Assembly: GCF_001854805.1 (NCBI RefSeq)
Contig: NZ_MBLO01000025.1
Location: forward strand, 59,102 to 123,101
Direction: 5' to 3'
Source: Pseudofrankia coriaricola
GTDB lineage: Bacteria > Actinomycetota > Actinomycetes > Frankiales > Frankiaceae
Length of the DNA stretch: 64,000 bases
Positions 42,924-53,328 of this stretch are shown here, piece by piece; position 1 is the first letter of the stretch; each line of letters begins with the position of its first letter. Both the position numbers and the translations under genes were made by a program. The notes under the pieces were generated by a model. The model made no database searches and was not told the origin of the DNA. It was given only the letters and a program-made list of their open reading frames with translations.

Positions 42924-43081
42924 GGAGGCGCGAAAATGTTCTTCTTCGCGCCTCCGGCGGCCACCTCCCCGGAAGTACGGCCAAAGGAGGCGCGAAAATG
43001 TTCTTCTTCGCGCCTCCGGCGGCCACCTCCCTGGGAGTACCGGGCCAAAGGAGGCGCGAAAATGTTCTTCTTCGCGCCTCC
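42924..43081 (+). repeat. Three tandem hairpins, each holding a Shine-Dalgarno sequence and ATG
   Basis: Three copies of an about 44-bp unit at 42924-42955, 42986-43017 and 43050-43081 form 11-bp stems GGAGGCGCGAA / TTCGCGCCTCC with a 10-base loop. The unit begins AAAGGAGG and has ATG TTC TTC TTC seven bases later (ATGs at 42936, 42998, 43062). Each could therefore initiate MFFFAPPA-type peptides if unfolded. They lie between xylF and xylG and probably stabilise the xylF message or attenuate read-through. Confidence 0.85.
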
Positions 43082-43394
43082 GGCGGCCCCTCCCCGAGGT
43101 GCCGGCGGCGACGGGCTGAGCTAGTTCTCACCGGTCCGCCCGCAGGGGCTGGCCCACCCGAACCCGGGGACCCGGCGCTGGGCGGGCCGTGGGTGGACCG
43201 GTGGGGACGCTTCCGGCAGCCGGACGACGTCCGCGGGTGGCGACCTTGTCGCCGCCCGCGGACGTCGTCCCTGCCTCAGCTGGTCACGGACGCTGTTTTA
43301 GCGGTGCAGAGCCGCCCATACTGCTATCGATCTGTAATCCAGGACACATCCACCCACCGCCACCATCCGCTTCGTCCGCGTGCCAATACGACCT

Positions 43395-43520
43395 GCCAGA
43401 TCACGGACCTGCCAGATCGCTGACCTCCCAGATCGACTCCGTCGATCCGGCAGGAACCCTGTCACCGATCCGTCAGGAACCCGTCCCCGATCCGGCAGGG
43501 ACCCCGGGCCGCCGATCCGC
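43395..43520. repeat. GATCCGGCAGG repeat array upstream of xylG
   Basis: Units ACCTGCCAGATC, then GATCCGGCAGGAACCC, GATCCGTCAGGAACCC and GATCCGGCAGGGACCC recur every about 20-23 bases. The locus matches the array at 5650-5795, including a 24-bp exact run. It ends about 20 bases before the xylG ribosome site. Confidence 0.75.
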
Positions 43521-43538
43521 GCATGGCGAGGAGTGAGC

Positions 43539-44381
43539 ATGAGCGACCATCCACCGCCGGGGACGCCCGTCCTCGAACTGCGCGGCGTCCACAAGAGCTT
43601 CGGCCCGGTAGAGGTACTGAACGGCATCGACTTCGCGGCCAACGCGGGCGAGGTGACCGCGCTGGTCGGCGACAACGGCGCGGGCAAGTCGACGCTGGTC
43701 AAGTGCATCGGCGGGATCTACTCGATGGACTCCGGCGCCTACCTGTTCAAGGGCCAGCCGGTCTCGGTCCATCTGCCGAAGGACGCGGCCGCGCTCGGTA
43801 TCGAGATCGTCTACCAGGACCTGGCGCTCGCGGACAACCTGGACATCGTCCAGAACATGTTCCTCGGACGGGAGAAGCGCGGCCGCTTCGCCGCCCTCGA
43901 CGAGGCGTCGATGGAGAAGGAGGCCGCGAAGACGCTGGCCGGGCTCTCGGTCCGGACGGTGAAGTCGCTGCGGCAGCGGGTGGCGAGCCTGTCCGGTGGC
44001 CAGCGCCAGACGGTGGCCATCGCCAAGGCCGTGCTGTGGAACAGCACGGTCGTGATCCTGGACGAGCCGACCGCCGCCCTCGGCGTCGCGCAGACCGAGC
44101 AGGTGCTCCAGCTGGTCCGCACGCTCGCCGACCAGGGCCTCGCCGTCGTCCTGATCTCGCACAACATGCGGGACGTCATTCAGGTGTCGGACCGGATCTG
44201 CGCGCTCTACCTCGGCCGGGTCGCCGCCGACGTCCGTACGGCCGACGTCACCGTCTCGGATGTCATCCAAATGATCACGACCGGCGCGCCGCCGGACAAG
44301 AAGACAGTGGCGAACGGTGCCGAGGGCGACACCGTCGCGGCGTCCGGCGCGGTGGCGGCGACCAGCGGAGGTTCGGCATGA
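43539..44381 (+). CDS. xylG: Xylose ABC transporter ATP-binding protein
   Basis: 280 residues with one ABC domain: Walker A GDNGAGKST, Q-loop VYQDLAL, signature LSGGQRQ, Walker B VVILDEPTAAL and SHN H-loop. Many XylG proteins have two fused ABC domains; this is the single-domain form common in actinobacteria. ATG 43539 has GAGGAG upstream. Its stop overlaps the permease start (ATGA). Confidence 0.92.
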   Translation: MSDHPPPGTPVLELRGVHKSFGPVEVLNGIDFAANAGEVTALVGDNGAGKSTLVKCIGGIYSMDSGAYLFKGQPVSVHLPKDAAALGIEIVYQDLALADNLDIVQNMFLGREKRGRFAALDEASMEKEAAKTLAGLSVRTVKSLRQRVASLSGGQRQTVAIAKAVLWNSTVVILDEPTAALGVAQTEQVLQLVRTLADQGLAVVLISHNMRDVIQVSDRICALYLGRVAADVRTADVTVSDVIQMITTGAPPDKKTVANGAEGDTVAASGAVAATSGGSA

Positions 44382-45682
44382 GCGCCACCGAAGTCGCCCC
44401 CAACCTCAGCAAGGAGCCCGCCGCGCCGGGCACGCCGGCGCCCGCCGGCACCGAGAGCACCGTGCAGGTGGAGAGCCCGAGTCTGGTCGACTACGGCCGC
44501 GAGTACATCAGCAAGGTGCGCGGCGGTGACATGGGGGCGCTGCCCGCCATCCTGGGCCTGCTCGTGCTGTGCGTCGCGTTCGCGATCCTGCGCTCGAGGT
44601 TCGTCTCGGCCATCAACTTCGCGAACCTGTTCACGCAGGGCGCGGCCGTCACCGTGATCGCGATGGGCCTGGTCTTCGTCCTGCTGCTGGGCGAGATCGA
44701 CCTGTCGGCCGGCTTCGCCTCCGGCGTCTGCGCCGCCGTCATGGCCACGTTGACCGCCGAGCACGGCCAGCCGTGGTGGGTCTCGATCCTCGCGGGGCTG
44801 GGGACCGGCGTCGTGATCGGACTGGTGCTCGGGTTCCTGGTCGCGAGAGTCGGTATCCCGTCGTTCGTGGTCACACTGGCGGCATTCCTGGCCTTCCAGG
44901 GGACCGTCCTGCTGATCATCGGCAACGGCGGGAACATCTCGATCAGGGACGAGACCATCGTCGCGATCTCCAACAAGAACCTGCCGACCTATGGTGGCTG
45001 GATCCTGTTCGCGGTGGTGGTCCTCGGGTTCGGCGCGAGCCAGCTGATGCGCAGCGCCACCCGCCGCCGCGGGGGCCTGCAGGCCGACCCGTTCTCGGTC
45101 ATCGCCGTCCGCACCGGCGCGTTGGCGGTGCTCGCGGGCCTGGCGGTCTACGCGCTCAACCTGCAGCGCTCGCGCACCGCGATCGTCTCGCTGAAGGGCG
45201 TGCCGATCGTCATCCCGATCATCCTGGTGCTGGTCGTCGTCGGGACATACGTCCTGAACCGGACGTCCTACGGGCGGCACATCTACGCCGTCGGCGGCAA
45301 CGCGGAGGCCGCCCGGCGCGCCGGCATCAACGTCGTGCGCATCCGGATCTCCTGCTTCGTCATCTGCTCGGCGATGGCGGCGGTCGGCGGCATCATCGCC
45401 GCGTCCCGGGCGACCTCGGTCGACCCGAACGCCGGTGGCAGCAACACGCTGCTCTACGCGGTCGGCGCCGCGGTCATCGGCGGTACCAGCCTCTTCGGTG
45501 GCAAGGGCCGGATCATCGACGCCGTGCTGGGTGGCGCCGTGGTCGCGGTCATCGACAACGGCATGGGCCTCATGGGCTACAGCGCCGGCACCAAGTTCAT
45601 CGTCACCGGCTGCGTGCTCGCCGTCGCCGCCAGCGTCGACGCTCTGAGCCGCAAACGCGCCGCCTCCACCGGCCGCATCTAG
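44378..45682 (+). CDS. xylH: Xylose ABC transporter permease
   Basis: 434 residues with about ten to twelve membrane helices, matching the XylH/RbsC family (LLLGEIDLSAGF, VTLAAFLAFQGTVLLI, the YAVGGNAEAARRAGINV coupling segment and GGTSLFGGKGRIIDA). The N-terminal 50 residues are soluble and Pro/Thr-rich. A strong terminator follows 20 bases after the stop. Confidence 0.93.
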   Translation: MSATEVAPNLSKEPAAPGTPAPAGTESTVQVESPSLVDYGREYISKVRGGDMGALPAILGLLVLCVAFAILRSRFVSAINFANLFTQGAAVTVIAMGLVFVLLLGEIDLSAGFASGVCAAVMATLTAEHGQPWWVSILAGLGTGVVIGLVLGFLVARVGIPSFVVTLAAFLAFQGTVLLIIGNGGNISIRDETIVAISNKNLPTYGGWILFAVVVLGFGASQLMRSATRRRGGLQADPFSVIAVRTGALAVLAGLAVYALNLQRSRTAIVSLKGVPIVIPIILVLVVVGTYVLNRTSYGRHIYAVGGNAEAARRAGINVVRIRISCFVICSAMAAVGGIIAASRATSVDPNAGGSNTLLYAVGAAVIGGTSLFGGKGRIIDAVLGGAVVAVIDNGMGLMGYSAGTKFIVTGCVLAVAASVDALSRKRAASTGRI

Positions 45683-45701
45683 CGCCATCGCTGACCCATC
45701 G

Positions 45702-45754
45702 CCGCAGACCCCGGCCGCGCGAGGCTTCGCCCCACTCGCGGCCGGGGTCTGCGG
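45702..45754. terminator. Strong bidirectional hairpin between convergent sugar operons
   Basis: A perfect 18-bp stem beginning CCGCAGACCCCGGCCGCG with a 17-base loop lies between the xylH stop and the stop of the convergent MsmK-type gene. It can end both transcripts. Confidence 0.8.
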
Positions 45755-45763
45755 CGTCTGGGC

Positions 45764-46879
<1,116 letters not shown>

Positions 46880-46955
46880 GGCGGTGCACCCTCCACCGGC
46901 TCCGAACGTGCCGGACAATCCGAACGAAATGCTCGGGACGCGTCGATGGGACGCG

Positions 46956-48866
46956 TCAGGCACCGAGCACGGGGATCCACACGCGCATCGTTGAAGGCCC
47001 ACGCTCGGCCCATGCGTGGTATCGCACGAGCGGTACGTCGGAACGCCGGCCGGTGCGCTCGTCGACAATGCTGGCGATCACTACTCCCGCGTCCTCGCGC
47101 GGTGGCACGGCCGGGTCGATGCGCAGGTCGGCGAAGTCGGACTCCTCGATCGCCGTGCCGGCCAGGTCGACTGACTCGAGCGCGAGAACCTCGGGCCCGC
47201 GTTCGACGGCGAGACAGCCACGGACGGCGTCGACGCGGGAGTCGGCGCGGCTGAGACGCGGCGCGACGAGCAGGGTGAGCTCGACCTCGTCGCCGGCCGC
47301 GAAGCCGCGGGAAACGGTCGCCACCCCGGGGCCGACCACGGTCTCCTGGCGTGAGCCGTCGACACCTCGCACGGCAAGCCGGGAATTCGAAGCCCACGGC
47401 GGTACTCGGAGTGAGAGCGTCCACGGTTTCCCGGCATCGGTCAGCACGCGCACCCGCACGGTGCCGTCGGCCGGGTAGGCGGTCGCCACCTCGAGCGCGA
47501 CCTCGCGCCCGTCGTCGAGCGTGGCCCTGATCGTGGCGGGCGCATATTGGTGCAGCTGGATGCCCGAGCCGTCCGTCGTGGCCAGGTACGCGGCGAGGCT
47601 GGCGAACGTGCGCGCGGTGTTCGGCAAGCAGCAGGAGACCTCGAACCACGGCGCGCGCAGCGAGGACTGGGCCCGCGGCGAGACGGCCTCGGCGTCGGCG
47701 TCGGCGGCGGGCGAGCGTTGGTGCAGCGTGTTCGCGTAGTAGAACGCCGTGCCCTCGGCCGAGGGGGAGGTCTCGAGCACGTTGTAGAGGCTGCGCTCGA
47801 TCTGGTCGGCATAGCGGGCGTCCCCGCGCGCGAGCAGCATCCGCCAGCTGAACATGACCGACGCCACGGCGGCGCACGTCTCGGAGTAGGCGCGGTCGGG
47901 AGGCAGCTCCCAGTCCTCGCCGAATGCCTCGTCCTGATGATGCGAGCCCTGGCCGCCGGTGATGTACGTGCGGCGCTCGACCGTCCGCGTCCACTGGCGG
48001 TCCAGCGCCGCGAGCAGTTCGTCGTCACCGGTCTCGACCGCGACGTCGGTCGCCGCGGCGGCGAGGTAGTTCGCCCGGACGGAGTGACCGCGAAGCACCG
48101 CGGCGGCGCGTAGGGGACCGTCGTCCTGAAAGTACGACCGGCCCCATTCGATATCGCGCAGCGTGCCGTCCCCATGCCGGTCGACGAACAGGCGGGCCTG
48201 CTCGAGATAGCGCGGTACTCCCGTCGCCCGGCCGAGTTCGCCGAGGCCGACCTCGACCTCGGCGTGTCCGCAGATCCGCTCGATTCCGCCCTTGCCGAAA
48301 ACCTCGCAGACCAGGTCGGCGGCGCGGCATGCGATCTCGAGGAGGCCGTCGCCCGCGTCGGGGCAGGTGCGGGCCCGCGCGACGGCTGCCTGGAAGAGAT
48401 GCCCGAGACAGTAGAGCTCGTGTCCCCATTCCAGGTCCGACCAGCGGGGCGGCTGGCCGGGGCGGCCGAACCGGGTGTTCAGGTATCCGTCGGGCTCCTG
48501 CGCGGCCGCGACCCGGGCGACCGCGCGGCGGAAGCGCCGATCGAGCTCGTCGCCGCCGCCGCGGCGGCCGATCTCCCAGGCGACGGCCTCGAGGTACTTG
48601 TAGACCTCGGAGTCGGAGAACTCACGGCCCCGGCGCCCTTCGGGTAGTCGTCCCGCCGCGGCGAGATCGAAGTTCGGGAGCCATCCCTCGCGTTCGAGCC
48701 ACGCCTCGATGTGCGGAAGCGTGTTGCGGCCGTTCACGTCCTGCCTGCGGGCCCAGAAGCCCCCGACGATGGCGACCTCGGTGAGGCCGAGCGGACGCAG
48801 GGCGCCCCTGGTCGGCGCGACGGGCACGGAGCGGGCGCCAGCGGTAATGGAATGGGTCATCGTCAT
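46956..48866 (-). CDS. GH127 beta-L-arabinofuranosidase-like glycoside hydrolase
   Basis: 636 residues, the normal GH127 size. The (alpha/alpha)6 barrel has YKYLEAVAWEIG, QEPDGYLNT, HELYCLGHLFQA and GHAEVEVGLGEL. The zinc/catalytic elements are present: SETCAAVAS (Glu and Cys ligands) and VSCCLPNTAR (paired Cys including the predicted nucleophile). No signal peptide, so it is cytosolic and should act on imported arabinose-containing oligosaccharides. The ATG overlaps the permease stop by four bases. Confidence 0.88.
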   Translation of the reverse strand: MTMTHSITAGARSVPVAPTRGALRPLGLTEVAIVGGFWARRQDVNGRNTLPHIEAWLEREGWLPNFDLAAAGRLPEGRRGREFSDSEVYKYLEAVAWEIGRRGGGDELDRRFRRAVARVAAAQEPDGYLNTRFGRPGQPPRWSDLEWGHELYCLGHLFQAAVARARTCPDAGDGLLEIACRAADLVCEVFGKGGIERICGHAEVEVGLGELGRATGVPRYLEQARLFVDRHGDGTLRDIEWGRSYFQDDGPLRAAAVLRGHSVRANYLAAAATDVAVETGDDELLAALDRQWTRTVERRTYITGGQGSHHQDEAFGEDWELPPDRAYSETCAAVASVMFSWRMLLARGDARYADQIERSLYNVLETSPSAEGTAFYYANTLHQRSPAADADAEAVSPRAQSSLRAPWFEVSCCLPNTARTFASLAAYLATTDGSGIQLHQYAPATIRATLDDGREVALEVATAYPADGTVRVRVLTDAGKPWTLSLRVPPWASNSRLAVRGVDGSRQETVVGPGVATVSRGFAAGDEVELTLLVAPRLSRADSRVDAVRGCLAVERGPEVLALESVDLAGTAIEESDFADLRIDPAVPPREDAGVVIASIVDERTGRRSDVPLVRYHAWAERGPSTMRVWIPVLGA

Positions 48867-49813
48867 CCCTTGAAAGCGCCCGACATGAAGCCGCGGACGT
48901 AATGGCGTTGGAAGATGAGGAAAAGGACGACGCAGGGCAGCGCGAGCACGACGACACCCGCCTCCGTCGCCCCGTAGTCGACCACGCCCTGCACCTGGCC
49001 GCGCAAGTTCGACACCGCGAGCGGGAGCGTCATCCGGTTGGTGTCGTTGATGAGGATGAGTGGAGCCATGAAGTCGTTCCAGGCCGTGAGGAACGCGAAC
49101 AGGCCGACCGTGATGAGGCCCGGCTTCACCGCGGGCAGGAGCACCTGCCAGAGCACCTTCCAGCTGGAACAGCCGTCCACCATCGCGGCTTCGTCGAGCT
49201 CTCGCGGTACCGCCTCGAACGAGATGCGCATCATGAAGGTCGCGAACGGCAGCTGGAACATCGTGAGCACGAGCGCGACACCGACGAGCGAGTTCGCCAG
49301 GCCGACGCGGGTGAGCAGCACGTAGAGCGGGATCAGCAGGGTGGCATACGGGACCATGAGGATCGCGAGCGTCGAGAGGAAAAGCACGTTCTTACCCGGG
49401 AAATCGAACCGCGCGAACGCATACCCGCCGAGGAAGGAGATGGCGATGGTGAGGGCCACGGTGAGCAGCGACACGAACGCCGAGTTACCCAGGTACACCC
49501 AGATGCCGGCCTGGTAGCGCCCGAGCGTGGAATAGTTGCCGAAGCCCCAGCCGTCGACCTGGCCCGTGCCCGCGCGCGGCGACACGGACGAGACAGCGGT
49601 CCAGACGAGTGGGTACAGAAAAATCAGTGCGAGCGCGGTGGTGAACACCCAGTACGGGGTGCGCAGGACGACGCCGCCGACGGTGGCTCCGCGCGAGCGC
49701 GGCTTTCCTCTGGGGCGGCCGCCCCTGACGCCGCGGCCGGGCGCGGCGGCCGCGGGCGTTCCGGCGGAATCGGCGGCGCGGGTCGGTCGACCGTGGGTGG
49801 AGGTCGGGCTCAT
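48863..49813 (-). CDS. CUT1 sugar ABC permease (MalG type)
   Basis: 316 residues. A Ser/Arg-rich N-terminus is followed by six predicted helices. The permease loop ELDEAAMVDGCSSWKVLWQVLLP is the EAA motif that contacts the ATPase. Start ATG 49813 overlaps the previous stop by one base (TGATG). Confidence 0.9.
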   Translation of the reverse strand: MSPTSTHGRPTRAADSAGTPAAAAPGRGVRGGRPRGKPRSRGATVGGVVLRTPYWVFTTALALIFLYPLVWTAVSSVSPRAGTGQVDGWGFGNYSTLGRYQAGIWVYLGNSAFVSLLTVALTIAISFLGGYAFARFDFPGKNVLFLSTLAILMVPYATLLIPLYVLLTRVGLANSLVGVALVLTMFQLPFATFMMRISFEAVPRELDEAAMVDGCSSWKVLWQVLLPAVKPGLITVGLFAFLTAWNDFMAPLILINDTNRMTLPLAVSNLRGQVQGVVDYGATEAGVVVLALPCVVLFLIFQRHYVRGFMSGAFKG

Positions 49814-50733
49814 CAGTCGTCGGCCCTCCGGCTGAACGCGCGGATCTGCGCGATGTTGATGATGACGAGGGCGAGCAGCGTGATCACCGACAGCGCCGCG
49901 GCGACGCCGAGGTCGTTCTGGCCCTGGAACGCCACGTTGTAGATGAGCTGGACAATCGTGATCGTCGAGTTGTCCGGGCCGCCCTTGGTGAGGATGTAGA
50001 ACTGGTCGAAGGCCAGGAGCGAGCCGGTCACGCACAGGACGGTCGTGAGGGTCAGCGTCGGGCGCAGCAGCGGAAGGGTTATCCCGACGAAGGTCTGCCA
50101 CCGCGACGCGCCGTCGATGCGCGCGGCCTCGTAGACCTCGTCGGGAATGCTCTGCAGGCCGACGAGCATGAGCAGCATGTAGAAGCCGGCGTAACGCCAG
50201 ACGATGAGGAAGATCGTCGACCAGAGCGCCCCTTCGGGTGTGCCGAGGAAGGTGAAGCCCCACGACCTCATGAGGTCGGCGAACGGCCCGGCGAGCGGCG
50301 AGTAGAGCACGTAGAAAAGCAACGAGGCGGAGGCGAGCCCGAGGGCGCTCGGCACGAGGAACGAGGTGCGCAGCAGCCCTTTCCAGCGCGTCGACTCCTG
50401 CACGAGCACCGCGAGCCCGAGGCTGAGAGCCAGCAGGATGACCGTGGTCAGGACCGTGTACTTCACGGTGAACACGACCGAGTCCCGGAAGAACCGGTGC
50501 GATACGGCCTCGTGGAAGTTGTCCGGGACGTTGATGCCCTGGTTGCCCGCGAGCAGCGGCCAGTCCGACCCGGACATCCGCAGCACGAGAAACAGCGGCA
50601 GCACGAAGAGAAGCAGCACGAACAACGCGGTGGGTGACGCGTAGAGCCAGCCGGTGGCGGCATGCCCCCGGCGCCGGGAACGCCGGCCAGATACCGGGAG
50701 GGATGCGCAGCGCGTGGGGGGAGTCGCGGTCAT
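49813..50733 (-). CDS. CUT1 sugar ABC permease (MalF type)
   Basis: 306 residues with six predicted membrane helices starting PTALFVLLLFVLPLFLVL. The EAA loop is EAARIDGASRWQTFVGITLPLLRP-like. It pairs with the downstream MalG-type permease. Confidence 0.9.
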   Translation of the reverse strand: MTATPPTRCASLPVSGRRSRRRGHAATGWLYASPTALFVLLLFVLPLFLVLRMSGSDWPLLAGNQGINVPDNFHEAVSHRFFRDSVVFTVKYTVLTTVILLALSLGLAVLVQESTRWKGLLRTSFLVPSALGLASASLLFYVLYSPLAGPFADLMRSWGFTFLGTPEGALWSTIFLIVWRYAGFYMLLMLVGLQSIPDEVYEAARIDGASRWQTFVGITLPLLRPTLTLTTVLCVTGSLLAFDQFYILTKGGPDNSTITIVQLIYNVAFQGQNDLGVAAALSVITLLALVIINIAQIRAFSRRADD

Positions 50734-50805
50734 GGAGGATCCTTCGAGGACGGAACGAGCCGGCCGGTGCTCGGATGCGCTCCGGGCGCCGGCCGGTCCA
50801 GCGGA

Positions 50806-52098
50806 CTAGTGCGACAGCACCGTCGTGATCTCGTCGTTGTCAGCGTCGAGCGAGTCGTCCTTGCCGAGCACCGCGCCCCGCACGAGCGTGAGCCAGGGGC
50901 TGTTCGGCGCGTTGAACGCCTGCTGGAAGTTGAGCGCGACCGGGGTGTCGCCGTTACCGGCCACCGTGTTGATGGTCACGAGCCGGTCGTCCTTCTCGGA
51001 GTACTCGTTGACCGCCAGGTCGGACCGGGCCACGACGTCGTGGTTCTTCGCGAGCACGCCGACCTGCGCGTCCTCCGACACCAGCCACTGGAGGAAGTTC
51101 CACGCCTGCGCGGCCTTCTTCGAGTCCTTCGAGACGCCGATGCCGTCGCCGCCGAGGAAGGTCGACGAGCCGCCGGCCGGTCCGGGGATCCCGGCGACGC
51201 CGACGTCGAACGGCGTCGATGACAGCAGCGTGGCCGGGTAGAGCATCAGGCCGACCTTGCCCTCGGTGAAGCCGGCGGTCCACGTCGGACCGGTCTCGTC
51301 CCGTGACGACGGGAGCACGGCCCCGGAGTCCACCAGGTCCTTCCAGGTCGCGTAGACCTTCTTGGCGGTGTCGTCCGCGAGCAGCGACTTCGTGCCATCC
51401 GCGGACAGCACCTCGTCGCCGTCGGCCCAGACGCTCGGGAACCAGGTGAAGACGAGGCATCCCCCACAGCTGAAGCCGGTCGCCGTCCCGTAGACACCGG
51501 GCTTGTTCAGACCCTGGATCGCCTTCGCGGCGGCCGCGTACTCCTGCAGGTTCGCCGGGGCCTTGTCGGGGTCCAGCCCGGCCTCTTTGAAGAGTTCCTT
51601 GTTCCAGAACATCATCGACAGGTCCATCACGAACGGCAGCACGTGCGCCTTGCCGTCGAGCGTGCCGGCCGCGATGTGTCCCTGGTTGAGCTTGTCCTTG
51701 AACGGCAGGCCGTTGATGTTGCCCGAGACGTCCTGGAACAGTCCCTGCTTGACCCAGTTGGGGACGTAGACGATGTCGGCCGCGAACAGGTCGGGGAGCC
51801 CGTGCGAGCCGGCTGCCGCCCCGACCTTCGCCACGTAGTCGTCGTTCGGGACGACCGTAAGCTCGACCTTGTTCTTGTGCGACGAGTTGTAGGCCTCGAC
51901 GAGCAGCTTGGCCTGCTTCTCGAGGGGCGCGCGTGTCCAGAGCGTGAGGGTGGAGCCGTCGTCGATGCCCGTCGCTCCCGCGTCGGCGAGGCTGCTCCCC
52001 GAGTCCGAGCCGCCACCGCAGCCGGCCAGGCCGAGCGCGAGCACTCCGGTGGCGAGCGACGCGGCTAATCGGGTCGCGAGTCGTTTTCTACCTGTCAT
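50806..52098 (-). CDS. Carbohydrate ABC transporter substrate-binding lipoprotein
   Basis: 430 residues with a signal peptide and lipobox LGLAGC, then the family 1 extracellular solute-binding fold (STLTLWTRAPLEKQAKLLVE, LPFVMDLSMMFWNKELF). ATG 52098 has an ideal AGGAGG site. First gene of the operon that runs through permeases and GH127 to the ATPase. The ligand is probably an arabinose-containing oligosaccharide (from the GH127 context). Confidence 0.92.
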   Translation of the reverse strand: MTGRKRLATRLAASLATGVLALGLAGCGGGSDSGSSLADAGATGIDDGSTLTLWTRAPLEKQAKLLVEAYNSSHKNKVELTVVPNDDYVAKVGAAAGSHGLPDLFAADIVYVPNWVKQGLFQDVSGNINGLPFKDKLNQGHIAAGTLDGKAHVLPFVMDLSMMFWNKELFKEAGLDPDKAPANLQEYAAAAKAIQGLNKPGVYGTATGFSCGGCLVFTWFPSVWADGDEVLSADGTKSLLADDTAKKVYATWKDLVDSGAVLPSSRDETGPTWTAGFTEGKVGLMLYPATLLSSTPFDVGVAGIPGPAGGSSTFLGGDGIGVSKDSKKAAQAWNFLQWLVSEDAQVGVLAKNHDVVARSDLAVNEYSEKDDRLVTINTVAGNGDTPVALNFQQAFNAPNSPWLTLVRGAVLGKDDSLDADNDEITTVLSH

Positions 52099-52184
52099 CT
52101 TGACCTCCTAGCTCATCCGTGAACGAGCCCGCGGGGGAGCCCAAATAGAGCCGTGAACTGGGTGGAGGGGAAGATCCGAAACTT

Positions 52185-52200
52185 CCGAAATGGTTTTCGG
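52185..52200. promoter_or_regulatory. Candidate LacI-type operator
   Basis: CCGAAATGGTTTTCGG contains the perfect inverted half-sites CCGAAA and TTTCGG with a 4-base spacer. It lies in the divergent region between the binding-protein gene and the LacI gene, within an AT-rich stretch. Confidence 0.6.
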
Positions 52201-52299
52201 ATCATGTGATAGCTTAGCAAGCTAGCGGCGGGTGTTGTTGGTGTCAAGAGCGTGGTGATGCGTCCATGTGCGGGACGTGTCAAGGCGAAGGGAGCTGAG

Positions 52300-53328
52300 A
52301 TGGCGCGAGCGGAACCGCACCCCGGGAAGGCGGCCACGCTCGGCGACGTGGCGCGGCTCGCGGGCGTCTCGCTCGCCACCGCGTCGAAGGCCATCAACGG
52401 CCGGGACGAGGTCGCCCCGGCCACCCGCAGCCGGGTCATCCAGGCGGCAGAGCAGTTGTCGTTCACACCGAACCAGCTCGCCCGCAGCCTCCTCGCCGGC
52501 CGCAGCGGCACCGTCGGCCTGCTCACGGGCGATCTCGAGGGCCGCTTCGTGATCCCGATCCTCATGGGCGCCGAGGACGCCTTCGGCGCCGGCCAGGTCA
52601 ACGTCTTCCTCTGCGACGCGCGCGGCGACGCGATCCGTGAGCAGCACCATCTCAAGGCGCTGCTCAACCGGCGGGTCGACGGCATCATCGTCGTCGGTGA
52701 CCGGACCAATCCGCGGCCGTCCCTCGGCGACGGCATTCCGGTCCCGGTGGTCTATGCCTATGCGCCGTCGGACGACCCGGCCGACGTCTCCGTCGTGCCC
52801 GACAACATCAGTGGCGGGCGCATCGCCACCGAGCATCTGCTGTCGACGGGCCGGCGGCGCATCTGCCATGTCAGCGGCGACCCGACCTACGCGGCGGCCC
52901 AGGACCGAGCCGTCGGCCTGCGGGCCGCCCTGGCGACCGCGGGGCTCGAACTCGTCGGCGACGTCATGTTCTCCGACTGGTCCGAGCACTGGGGCCGCTC
53001 CGCCGCGGCGCTGCTGCTCAGCCAGCATCCCGACATCGACGGGATCATCTGCGGCTCGGACCTGATCGCGCGTGGCGTCCTCGACATCCTCCGTGACCTC
53101 GGCAAAAGGGTCCCGGAGGACGTCGCCGTCATCGGGTACGACAACTGGGAGGTGCTCGCGACCAACTCCAGGCCCGAGCTGACCAGCATCGACGCGAACC
53201 TGCAGGCGCTCGGCCGCACCGCCGCCATGCGAATCTTCGAGGCGCTGGACGGCGCCGCGCCCGCCAGCGGCGTGCAGACGATGCCGGTCCGGCTCGTGAT
53301 CCGCGGGTCGACGATTCCCCGGCGCTGA
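52300..53328 (+). CDS. LacI-family transcriptional repressor
   Basis: About 342 residues from ATG 52300 (GGAG six bases upstream; an upstream GTG at 52252 lacks such a site). The N-terminal HTH is canonical: TLGDVARLAGVSLATASKAI and RVIQAAEQLSFTPNQLARSL hinge. The sugar-binding core follows (GIIVVGDR, GGRIATEHLL, GIICGSDLIARGVLDIL, VIGYDNWEVLA). It probably represses the divergent transporter/GH127 operon. Confidence 0.92.
   Translation: MARAEPHPGKAATLGDVARLAGVSLATASKAINGRDEVAPATRSRVIQAAEQLSFTPNQLARSLLAGRSGTVGLLTGDLEGRFVIPILMGAEDAFGAGQVNVFLCDARGDAIREQHHLKALLNRRVDGIIVVGDRTNPRPSLGDGIPVPVVYAYAPSDDPADVSVVPDNISGGRIATEHLLSTGRRRICHVSGDPTYAAAQDRAVGLRAALATAGLELVGDVMFSDWSEHWGRSAAALLLSQHPDIDGIICGSDLIARGVLDILRDLGKRVPEDVAVIGYDNWEVLATNSRPELTSIDANLQALGRTAAMRIFEALDGAAPASGVQTMPVRLVIRGSTIPRR

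Noticed and set aside
42936..43124. A 62-residue protein gene between xylF and xylG
   Set aside because: The frame is a by-product of the tandem hairpin repeats; only the repeated MFFF starts look interesting, and these are reported as a repeat.
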